Notes under the pieces: model-generated
Told to the model about the DNA's origin: nothing
Database searches by the model: none
What the model saw: only the letters and a program-made list of their open reading frames with translations
NCBI GenBank assembly: GCA_015075625.1
Contig: JABTTZ010000003.1
Coordinates: forward strand, 248,001-312,000
DNA from: Anaerolineales bacterium
Lineage (GTDB): Bacteria > Chloroflexota > Anaerolineae > Aggregatilineales > UBA2796
DNA length: 64,000 nt
Direction of reading: 5' to 3'
Translations under genes and position numbers: made by a program
In this document: piece by piece, positions 45,382 to 53,267 of the stretch
How positions within the stretch are numbered: the stretch's first letter is position 1
Layout of the letters: each line of letters opens with the position of its first letter

Positions 45382-48300
45382 TTACTTCTTCATCACAAAG
45401 ACCGCCGCCGTCCGTGCTGGCACGGTTAGGGTGGCGCTCTCCGCGTTGAAGTTGCTGCCCTTCACAACCTCATCTGTGCTGGCGGCTAAGATCGGGTGAA
45501 GCTCTAGCGAGAGCGCACCGAATGCCGTGTTTGTGTAGGATTTTTCCGCTTTCGTCACGTTGATCATAATGACCAGCGCCGCATACGGATCGTCCAAACT
45601 GCCATCGGTGTTATCCAAAACGACGACCAACACACCGGGGATTTGCTCCGTCCCTGTGTTCAAGAATTTCACATGCTTTTGGATTTCTTCTGCCGTGCGC
45701 AGCCGGAACAGGCGCGAACTCTGACGAACCGCCAGCGTCTCGCGGAAGTGATCCGCCGCCCGCAGAATGTCCGCTTTCGCCGGTTTTAGGGCGGAGTTGC
45801 CCAAAAGCGGCTGCACAATATCCCACATCTCTTTGTTCTTATCGGCAGTCGGCAAGCCCGCCCCAAAGTTGTTTGTCTCATAGGTGAAATCGAGGCGGTT
45901 AAACCAATCGCCGGAATCGTAGCTATCCCGATCCATCGACTTCGAGCGCAGCAAGTCCATCCCCGCATGGACAAACGGCACACCCTGACTGTAAAGGACG
46001 ATGCTCACACCGAGGTTTTGCATCCGCACACGGTCTGCCATGCTCGTTTCGACGGGCGCTTTGTAGGCGATCATGTCCCAGAGCGTCTCGTTATCGTGCT
46101 TTTCGGCATAAACGATGTTTTCTTGGGGATCGTCGGCGTATCCGGCAGGCGCTCCGTTGTAGTCAATCTCCGCGCCGGTGACGGTCTTTCCTTCGCGGTT
46201 TTCAAACGTATAGCCGCGCAGATTGCCCGCCATGCCCACCCGAATTTGATCGGCAAAGAGCAGCAAACGGGCGAGTTGTTCGTCTGGCGTCCCCTGATCG
46301 GTGGTCGCGTTTGGATCATCCCACAAGCCGTTCACAAAGCCTTGCTTTTGCCGATCCCCAAAGGGTGATCCGCCTCGCACGGCATCCCGCAGGCGATCAT
46401 TGAACGTCCCAATGCCCGTCCCCGCCATATTGATTTGGGTGGCGTTTTCACCGCGCTGGTTGTTCCCCACCTCCCCAAAGTTCCAGCCCTCACCATAGAC
46501 GTAAATGGCTTTGCCGTCTACACCGCTGTTTTCGATGGTCAGCCCGTCCAGCCGTTCGCGGAGTTTGACCATGTTCGCCTTCATGTGGTGCCCCATCAGG
46601 TCAAAACGGAAGGCGTCAATTTTGTATTCCGTCGCCCAGAAAAGCACCGAATCGATCAGCAGTTTTTCCATCATCAGATGTTCAGAGGCGGTGTTTTCGC
46701 AGCAGGTGGAACGCTCGACCTTCCCCTCGAAGTTGAGGCGGTGGTAGTAGCCGGGGACGATTTTATCGAGGACGGATTTTTCGTTTTGCCCGCTGGCATT
46801 TGTGTGGTTGTAGACGACATCCATCACCACCCGTAAGCCCGTCGCGTTGATCGCCTTCACCGCCTCGCGCAGTTCAAGAATGCGCGTGGTCCCATCTGGG
46901 TTTGTGCTATAACTGCCTTCCGGCGTATTGTAATGGTAGGGATCGTAGCCCCAGTTGAAGCCATCCAACGCCCGATTGTTATTCACCAATTCTTGCTGCC
47001 GCGCCGAATCGGGCGGGAAACGCTGCAAGAGTTGGAACAAGACTTCTTGCCGTTTTGTCTTGTCTTCCTCAACAGTGGCAATATCAAAGAAGGGCAGCAG
47101 GTGAAGGTGCGTCAAGCCCGCCTTCGCCAAACCTGCCAGGTGTTTCATCCCGTTCGACTCGCTCACCGTGAAGGCGGCGAATGTCCCCCTCAGCGCCTCT
47201 GGGACGGTTTCATCAAAGATGCTGAAATCGCGGATATGGAGTTCGTAGATCACGCTGTCTTCGGGGGCGGCAAGGGCGGGCTTCACCACGCTTGCCCACC
47301 CTTCCGGCTGAAGATCGGCGTCGTTGAGGTTCACCATCTGCGAACGACGGCTGTTCATACTCAGGCTGACCGTATAGGGGTCGGTGACGCGGTTCACCTC
47401 TACCGCGTTCGTGGCGGGTGTAAAGACCGTCACCTCATAGAGAAAGTAGTGTCCCTTCCAATCGGCATCGCCCATCACCGACCAAACGCCCGTCGCTTCG
47501 TCACGGGCAAGCGAAGTGGCAATTTCGACATCGCCTGTCGAATCGGGGTAGATCAGGAGTGACACATTCCGTGCGGTGGGCGCCCACAGGCGGAGCGTTG
47601 GCACATCACCATCCCACGTCACCCCAAGCGGCACATCGGCAGCGGCGCTGTAAAGATCGTCCAAGACGCCGGGGATTTGCAATCCACTGACATCGAGGAG
47701 CGTTCCATCGGGGGCGGTGGCGGAAACGTATAACTGCCCCATCAGCAGCGGCGCGACAATCCCCCGATCTGCGCCGGGGAGGATGAGCGGCGTCAGGGCT
47801 GCCAAGTGGGGGAATTTCGCGGCGGTTTCGGCGCTCACACCCGCCTCACTGAGGACGAGGGGGAAGGTTTGCCCGCCAGCGACTTTATCCGGCTCAAGGG
47901 TCATGGCAGCGTTGGCATCGTAATGGAGCGTGTAGATTGTATCCTCTGCCGCGCCCTTTGCCTTCCAAAGGATTGTATCAAGGCTCACCCAGTGAGCTTG
48001 GTAGGTGCGCTGGCGGGGTGCGCCCTCCACATTGACAGTGATGATTTTCGTCTCTTTGTCCCACTCAAAAAAAACAGGCTTGTTATCGGTGGGGACGGTG
48101 AAGCTGATGTTTGAGCCATCTCGCGCACCGTTTGAGCCGTAATTCTCCCCCCACGACTCATTGATAGCGACTTTCATCTCGTAATCGCCCGCCTTCAAGC
48201 CCGACACAGAAAGGGTGTATTTGCCATCCCCGTCGGGGTCTTGCAACCACGAGCGTAGGCAGGAAGGATCCCAATCGCCAGCGACGCCGCTTTTGGAGCA

Positions 48301-48750
48301 GCCGATCTCGCTCTGATAGCTTCCCGGCGCAGTGGCAATGATGCTGTTGACATTATCGGTGATCCAGTGGGTTTTGTGGTCATAGTAGAAACTGACTTTG
48401 CTATCGCGGCTGAGGCTGAGCGTGATATTTGCCCCACCTGCCGCCGCGCCCGCACCGTAGTTTTCGTCCCATGTTTTGTTCAGGGCGGCTTTGTATTCGT
48501 AATCGCCCGCTTTCAAGTTGAACGCGGCATACCACACATCATCTTCCTCATCGTATTTAAGAAAGGTTGCTTCACACTCCGGCTGCCAATCGCCTGGGCA
48601 GCCAAGCTGTGCTTGGATCGTGCCAGCAATGGTGACGCTGGTTGGGGCGTCGCCCTGCGCGGTGACCATCCGTGCGGCGGGGGAAAACAGCCCCGCTGCC
48701 GCAAGGGATACGATCAGGAGCAGAAGGAGACCATTAAGGTAACGTTTCAT
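45382..48750 (-). CDS. Secreted pullulanase-type alpha-1,6-glucosidase (GH13)
   Basis: A signal peptide (residues 1-31, cleavage after VTA) leads to two tandem X25/pullulanase-type starch-binding-like modules at about 38-125 and 138-235, each with GDW, KAGDYE and (E)NYG features. A CBM48-like part precedes the GH13 barrel, where VMDVVYNHT, IDAFRFDLMGHH (nucleophile Asp), IYVYGEGWNFGE (acid/base Glu) and YAEKHDNETLWD (third acid) are intact. It hydrolyses alpha-1,6 branches of pullulan and starch outside the cell. The 1,122-residue length is normal for multi-module enzymes. It is a single-gene unit beside a dead IS. Confidence 0.93.
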   Translation of the reverse strand: MKRYLNGLLLLLIVSLAAAGLFSPAARMVTAQGDAPTSVTIAGTIQAQLGCPGDWQPECEATFLKYDEEDDVWYAAFNLKAGDYEYKAALNKTWDENYGAGAAAGGANITLSLSRDSKVSFYYDHKTHWITDNVNSIIATAPGSYQSEIGCSKSGVAGDWDPSCLRSWLQDPDGDGKYTLSVSGLKAGDYEMKVAINESWGENYGSNGARDGSNISFTVPTDNKPVFFEWDKETKIITVNVEGAPRQRTYQAHWVSLDTILWKAKGAAEDTIYTLHYDANAAMTLEPDKVAGGQTFPLVLSEAGVSAETAAKFPHLAALTPLILPGADRGIVAPLLMGQLYVSATAPDGTLLDVSGLQIPGVLDDLYSAAADVPLGVTWDGDVPTLRLWAPTARNVSLLIYPDSTGDVEIATSLARDEATGVWSVMGDADWKGHYFLYEVTVFTPATNAVEVNRVTDPYTVSLSMNSRRSQMVNLNDADLQPEGWASVVKPALAAPEDSVIYELHIRDFSIFDETVPEALRGTFAAFTVSESNGMKHLAGLAKAGLTHLHLLPFFDIATVEEDKTKRQEVLFQLLQRFPPDSARQQELVNNNRALDGFNWGYDPYHYNTPEGSYSTNPDGTTRILELREAVKAINATGLRVVMDVVYNHTNASGQNEKSVLDKIVPGYYHRLNFEGKVERSTCCENTASEHLMMEKLLIDSVLFWATEYKIDAFRFDLMGHHMKANMVKLRERLDGLTIENSGVDGKAIYVYGEGWNFGEVGNNQRGENATQINMAGTGIGTFNDRLRDAVRGGSPFGDRQKQGFVNGLWDDPNATTDQGTPDEQLARLLLFADQIRVGMAGNLRGYTFENREGKTVTGAEIDYNGAPAGYADDPQENIVYAEKHDNETLWDMIAYKAPVETSMADRVRMQNLGVSIVLYSQGVPFVHAGMDLLRSKSMDRDSYDSGDWFNRLDFTYETNNFGAGLPTADKNKEMWDIVQPLLGNSALKPAKADILRAADHFRETLAVRQSSRLFRLRTAEEIQKHVKFLNTGTEQIPGVLVVVLDNTDGSLDDPYAALVIMINVTKAEKSYTNTAFGALSLELHPILAASTDEVVKGSNFNAESATLTVPARTAAVFVMKK

Positions 48751-48944
48751 GCGCTAAACTCCACCGTGTAAGAAACTGTTCGTTTGGCGTGCTGACACAG
48801 GCACGCACGCTGATCATAGCGCATGAGTGGCGTCCCGGACGAACATGGAGAAGGGGATTTAGGCATTTTTCCAGTACTTTGGGACTGAGGGAATTCTGGG
48901 CGCATGATCATGCGCCCATGAAGTCACTGAGAAGGTGGGGATCG

Positions 48945-49508
48945 TTACGATGCGGGCAGACGCAAACACGCTCCCATATAAAGGGCTACGCCCGGCGGGG
49001 GATTAATCCACACCAGATCGACACTGTTCGCCCCCACCAACCTTACAGCATACCAACCCTTGCTCCGCTGTGCGGCGACAAGGTGCGTTCCGGCGCTGAA
49101 TATGCCGCCCTCCGTCCCATTGGGAGCATCGTAATAGGCAACGGAACGATACAGCGTGATGGCACAAGCCAGCTTATCTCCGTTTGGCGTAGGCTGCGGC
49201 GCGGCGGGTGATCCCAAACCGGGGATTGTCAAGCGCCGTCCGACGACGAGGACATTCGCATTCGTGATCCTGTTTGTGCTTTGCAAGGTGCTGAGGGTGA
49301 CCCCAAAGCGGGCGGCAATGGCACTCAGGTAATCCCCTGCCGCCACCGTGTAGACATTGCCCACAAGCGCCCCTGTGGCGTTGCGACGCACCCCGCGATC
49401 ATAAATGTCTGTCGGGGTAGGTGCGTTTCCACCATCCTGAGCGGCAGCGGGCAGGGGTGTCAGCGCAAGGCTGACGATGATGAATAAGGCGAGGATAAAA
49501 CGAGCCAT
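48945..49508 (-). CDS. Secreted LysM-domain protein with an SH3-like C-terminus
   Basis: ATG 49508 begins a signal peptide (MARFILALFIIVSLALTPLP, then AAAQDGG); an upstream in-frame start at 49544 lacks merit. One LysM domain lies near residues 53-97 (YTVAAGDYLSAIAARFGVTL, NVLVVGRRLTIPG), expected to bind peptidoglycan or chitin-like sugars. The C-terminal 80 residues (ITLYRSVAYYDAPNGTEGG, GWYAVRLVG) resemble a bacterial SH3 unit. There is no catalytic domain; a cell-wall-binding role is likely. Confidence 0.8.
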   Translation of the reverse strand: MARFILALFIIVSLALTPLPAAAQDGGNAPTPTDIYDRGVRRNATGALVGNVYTVAAGDYLSAIAARFGVTLSTLQSTNRITNANVLVVGRRLTIPGLGSPAAPQPTPNGDKLACAITLYRSVAYYDAPNGTEGGIFSAGTHLVAAQRSKGWYAVRLVGANSVDLVWINPPPGVALYMGACLRLPAS

Positions 49509-50098
49509 AGGTAAACCCGCGCTCCGTAGATTGCTTGTGATCATTCTATAGGAAAGACGATCTTGGCTAGGAAAAAGTTTCCCAAGCGTTGGGTGGGCGT
49601 AGGGCGTTAGTCGAAGAGGGGGAGTTGGGTGGTGGAAGGCTCACGGCGTTTTGGGGAATAGAAAACACCCAAAACAACCCATGTGTTATAGGGGAAAATT
49701 GTTCCCATAAAAAATCGGGTATCTTTTTTAGGTGAACAAGGGAAGTTTGCGGAGCGGTTTTTGTGGTTCGCCAAACAATTTGAGTTGATCAAAGAGGTTT
49801 TGCCACTCTGGTTTCCATTCTGGATCACTTGGCGTGATTTCCTATCCGGAATTCGGGTTGGGCGCACAATGCCTAAGGAGGTTTATCAACTTCATAGCGA
49901 CGTTTCCACATTAGGACTTACGCAGTTGAACGTGTTTCCCCTGTATTCATCGAAAGGGGTAGTTTGAGGGAAAGCCCCTCCCCCCTTCTCCCCAAAGGGT
50001 AAGCGTGTAAATCCTACCCTTCTTTGCCCCCTCTTTTCCTATCTGCGCTACACTTCCCCTATGAAATAAGCCTTTTTAAGTGAGTATTAACCATCCTT
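49509..50098. other. Spacer between the LysM and hydrolase genes
   Basis: No gene is firmly supported. A plus-strand frame is open from about 49693 to 49967 with protein-like content in its middle (TTG at 49761) but no good start or ribosome site; it may be a gene remnant. A minus-strand frame at 49607-49867 overlaps it. The right part contains MITE-like copy 2. Confidence 0.4.
49910..50015. repeat. MITE-like dispersed element, copy 2
   Basis: It shares with copy 1 the left end ATTAGGACTTACGCAGTTGA and the phrase CCTGTATTCATCGAAAGGGG. The inside is shorter (106 bp total) and the right end is degenerate (GTGTAAATCCTA). Confidence 0.6.
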
Positions 50099-51040
50099 AT
50101 GAAAACGTTGCGGCGCATCGCCCTTCTGTTCGTTGTCCTTGTCGTCTTTGTTGGCTACCCTATTGTCTCGCTGCTTGGCTACAACACGCTCTCAATCAGC
50201 AACCGCAAATATCCCCCCCTAACGCCAGACATTCCTTACGAGGATGTCACCTTCCCCACACGGGAAGGCGGCTACAACGTTCACGCTTTTTATATGCCGG
50301 GTAAGCCCGATTTTCCGGCGATCATTGCCGTGCATGGCTGGCGGGGGTCGCGCCATTCCGAGAACGATATAAAACGGAACACAGCACTGGCGGGCGAGGG
50401 CTATACTGTCCTTGCCGTTGACCTTGCCGACAGCGGCGGGGACACGGTAGGCAATGGGCGACTGGCTATGGGCTATGAGGAACGTTACGATGTCCTCGGC
50501 GCGTTCGATTACCTCTTGAGTCGTGGCTTTGCCCCAGATCGGATAGGGCTGTGGGGCGTTTCGATGGGCGCTTCCACAAGCCTTCTTGCCGCACAGATTG
50601 AACCGCGCCTTCGTGCCGTGATTGCCGACAGCGGCTATACCCGCGCCGATACGATTGCCTCTGAACAGGCGGAATCCTTTGGCTTTCCCCGTATCATCGT
50701 CCCCGGCGGGATGCTGTGGGGGGTGGTCCTAACCGGAAAAGCCATCTGGACGACGGCGGCAATCGAGGCGGGGAAAGATTTCGCTGCAAACAAGCAGGCT
50801 ATTCAGTTGGTGCATTGCACAACCGATAGCTTCATTGTCGTCCGCCATGCCGATGATCTGCTGGCAGCCTATCAAGCGGCGGGTGTTGACGTTGATCTTT
50901 GGAAAATTGACTGTGTAGGGCAGCAGAATCCTCCCCCCGGAACGACAAATAATCGGCACGGGATCGGCTACTTTGAGCAGCCTGAAGAATATATGCGGCG
51001 GCTGAATGCCTTCTTCGCCGCCCATCTGGGAAAAGGCTAA
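50099..51040 (+). CDS. Membrane-anchored alpha/beta hydrolase
   Basis: A single N-terminal helix (residues about 8-30) anchors or exports the protein. The hydrolase core shows AIIAVHGWRGSRHS (oxyanion region), GLWGVSMGASTSLLAA with nucleophile Ser, and a late HGIGYF with the catalytic His; the acid is probably the Asp in CTTDSFIV. It belongs to the broad BAAT/FrsA-like serine hydrolase group of 313 residues; the substrate is unknown. It is transcribed alone. Confidence 0.83.
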   Translation: MKTLRRIALLFVVLVVFVGYPIVSLLGYNTLSISNRKYPPLTPDIPYEDVTFPTREGGYNVHAFYMPGKPDFPAIIAVHGWRGSRHSENDIKRNTALAGEGYTVLAVDLADSGGDTVGNGRLAMGYEERYDVLGAFDYLLSRGFAPDRIGLWGVSMGASTSLLAAQIEPRLRAVIADSGYTRADTIASEQAESFGFPRIIVPGGMLWGVVLTGKAIWTTAAIEAGKDFAANKQAIQLVHCTTDSFIVVRHADDLLAAYQAAGVDVDLWKIDCVGQQNPPPGTTNNRHGIGYFEQPEEYMRRLNAFFAAHLGKG

Positions 51041-51076
51041 ACCATATAGGCGGTACACGCTTTCCCTCATTTCCCT

Positions 51077-51240
51077 AGTAGTCCACCACATTGAAAAGGC
51101 GGGCTGACGTATGATCCCGCCGCTAAAGCAGCGGGCTGAAAACAGCCACCCCTTCGGGGCTTAAAAGGCATATCCGTATGGACTTTTCCGTCGCCCCCAC
51201 CCCAAAGGGCTTTTTTGTTTGTACTTAGTAGTCCACCACA
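51077..51240. repeat. Hairpin cluster bounded by direct AGTAGTCCACCACA repeats
   Basis: The 14-mer occurs at 51077-51090 and 51227-51240, 150 bp apart. Between them lie CCCGC...GCGGG (51116-51135), GGCTG-AAAA-CAGCC (51134-51147), CCCC-TTC-GGGG (51149-51159) and a GCCC/GGGC stem followed by six T (to about 51216), the last a likely terminator of the hydrolase gene. Confidence 0.55.
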
Positions 51241-51445
51241 CAGATAAGGAGAGATAGACTGACCCAACAACCCCACCCCTCGCCCTTCCCCGTAAACGGA
51301 GAGGAGGAAGGAATTCTCTCCCTTTCCCCGTAGACAGGGAAAGGGGGCGGGGGGCTAGGGGTTCTGAATTAAAAACGTCAACAGAACCTAACCCCCTTCT
51401 CCCGTTGGGAAAAGGGGGCAGTACCCCCACCAACCTAACCTCACT

Positions 51446-51473
51446 TTGCCTCAGCATGGCAATCCATTATAAT
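51446..51473 (+). promoter_or_regulatory. Promoter of the tandem cyclase operon
   Basis: TTGCCT (51446-51451) and TATAAT (51468-51473) are 16 bp apart. The -10 covers an in-frame ATG at 51472, which therefore cannot be the start of the message-encoded protein. Confidence 0.55.
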
Positions 51474-51507
51474 GAGAGTTGCCCATCGCTTGGAGCAATC
51501 TTTCGCC

Positions 51508-53262
51508 ATGACCGACACAACCACTACCATCACTCCGTTTGAGGTAGAGACCCTTCGCACCCTCTTGAAAGATGTCAGCGGGTTAGAGGGCATTTTGCGG
51601 GCAGAACGCTCGAAACTGCAAAAACTGGGGATGAGCCTCCCCCCGGGTACACTGGCTGGTTTGCAAGCCGTCCGTGCCGAATTTGAGGCGCTTCTAAAAC
51701 ACCACGAAACAAACCTTGTCGAACTCAGCCGCCTGCGTGAATTAAGCCGTACAGCCGCCCTGATCAATTCCACCCTCGATCTGAACGATGTCCTCAACGA
51801 AGTCATGGACACAGTGATCTCTTTGACCCGTGCCGAGCGCGGCTATGTCGTTCTAAAAAACCCCGAAACAGGCGAGTTGGAATTTCGCGTGGCGCGGGAT
51901 GTGGAACACCGCACTATGAGCGCCGACGAACTGATCGTCAGCAAGACGGTGATCGGCGGTGTTGCCAAGACGGGGATTCCGGTCGTCACCACCAACGCCG
52001 AACACGACCCCCGCTTTGAAAACGAGAAAAGCATCGTCAACTATGCCCTGCGCAGCATCCTGTGTGTACCGCTCATCCTGAAAGGGACGATCACGGGCGT
52101 TGTCTATACCGATAACCGTGTCAAACAGGGGTTGTTTGGCGAACAAGAGATGACCATGCTTCAGACCTTTGCCAACCAAGCGGCGGTTGCCATTGAAAAC
52201 GCCCGCTTGTATGAGCGCCTTCAGGCAAACATCGGGGAGATCACGGCGATCAACAACCTGCTCGATAATGTCTTTGCCTCTATCAGCAGCGGGATCATCA
52301 CCGTTGATGCCGAGGGCATTATCAGCCAAGTAAACGACGCCGCCTGCCATATTCTAGCGCTGTCGTCCGCCTGTGTGGGGCAGCCAATCTGGTCGCAGTG
52401 GGAGATGATCCATGCCGAAACGCTGCGGACGATCTTGGAAGATGGCATCGATGAATCGATTGAGATCGAGGCAGAGATTGCCGGACGTGGGCTGGTCAGC
52501 CTTGCCCTTCGCCTTAGCCCTCTCTATGGCTCTGGCGAGGCGATTGAGGGTGTGGTTATCGTTGTGGACGATCTCACCGAAAGCAAACAACGCGAGGCAA
52601 AGCTAGAGGTTGTGCGCCGTTACCTTCCTCCGGCAATGGTCGATAATATCCACAGCATTGATCGGCTTGGTTTGGGTGGGGAACGCCGTTATATCACAAC
52701 GATCTATGTCGATGTGCGCAATTTCAACCAACTTTCGCGGGAACTCTCTCCACAAGACTTCATGAACGTCCTGAACCGCTACCTCACCGTTGCTTCCGAT
52801 GAGATCATCAAACAAACCGGCGTCATTGATAAATACATGGGGAGCGAGGTCATGGGTTTATTCAACACCCAATTGAACCCCGCCGAAACCGATCACCCCT
52901 GGCGTGGGCTGCACGCCGCCCTTAATGCGGCAGATGAGTATGTCAAGTTCTACCGTCAGCAAGGCGAACCAGATGATGCCCTTTATTTTCGGATCGGTAT
53001 TCATGCCGGCATTGCTACATTGGGGAATGTGGGGAGCGAAGAACGCCGCGAATTTACCGCCATTGGGGATGCCATTAACCTCACCCACCGCCTTCTCGAA
53101 AACGCCAACACGGGTGAGATCATGATCAGCGACGAAACATGGGAGGCGTGCCGCGAACACCACCGCGCCCTGCCGCCTTATTTTAAGGTGGGCGACCCCG
53201 AACAGCTTTACGTGAAAGGACGCCGCGAACCGATCACTGTCCGGCGGATCAAGCGGCTTTAA
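51508..53262 (+). CDS. GAF-PAS-class III nucleotidyl cyclase, C2-like half (second metal Asp replaced by Ser)
   Basis: The start at ATG 51508 (584 residues) is set by the promoter that overlaps an earlier ATG. Order: helical N-terminus, GAF domain at about 85-245 (RAERGYVVLKNPETGELEF, LRSILCVPLILKG, NQAAVAIENARLYERL), PAS domain at about 250-370, cyclase domain at about 390-584. In the cyclase, Asp402 (first metal Asp) is present, but the second is Ser446 (KYMGSEVMGLF). Lys442 sits where the purine-binding Lys lies, and the transition-state pair Asn524/Arg528 (AINLTHRL) is intact, with Thr517 at the second purine-selecting position as in class IIIb enzymes. It should not be active as a homodimer. 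The next gene, a paralogue with the complementary set, starts 5 bp after the stop. Confidence 0.85.
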   Translation: MTDTTTTITPFEVETLRTLLKDVSGLEGILRAERSKLQKLGMSLPPGTLAGLQAVRAEFEALLKHHETNLVELSRLRELSRTAALINSTLDLNDVLNEVMDTVISLTRAERGYVVLKNPETGELEFRVARDVEHRTMSADELIVSKTVIGGVAKTGIPVVTTNAEHDPRFENEKSIVNYALRSILCVPLILKGTITGVVYTDNRVKQGLFGEQEMTMLQTFANQAAVAIENARLYERLQANIGEITAINNLLDNVFASISSGIITVDAEGIISQVNDAACHILALSSACVGQPIWSQWEMIHAETLRTILEDGIDESIEIEAEIAGRGLVSLALRLSPLYGSGEAIEGVVIVVDDLTESKQREAKLEVVRRYLPPAMVDNIHSIDRLGLGGERRYITTIYVDVRNFNQLSRELSPQDFMNVLNRYLTVASDEIIKQTGVIDKYMGSEVMGLFNTQLNPAETDHPWRGLHAALNAADEYVKFYRQQGEPDDALYFRIGIHAGIATLGNVGSEERREFTAIGDAINLTHRLLENANTGEIMISDETWEACREHHRALPPYFKVGDPEQLYVKGRREPITVRRIKRL

Positions 53263-53267
53263 ACGCT

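Larger units (their letters stand above)
51041..51507. other. Repeat-rich spacer upstream of the cyclase operon
   Basis: No gene is supported. It holds two AGTAGTCCACCACA copies enclosing several hairpins, then two C/G-rich hairpins of the dispersed type (about 51275-51350 and 51395-51418), and ends with the cyclase promoter. Confidence 0.55.

Noticed and set aside
49607-49867. 86-residue minus-strand frame ending in TTQLPLFD
   Set aside because: The end looks protein-like, but there is no start signal, no family match and it overlaps the equally doubtful plus-strand frame.
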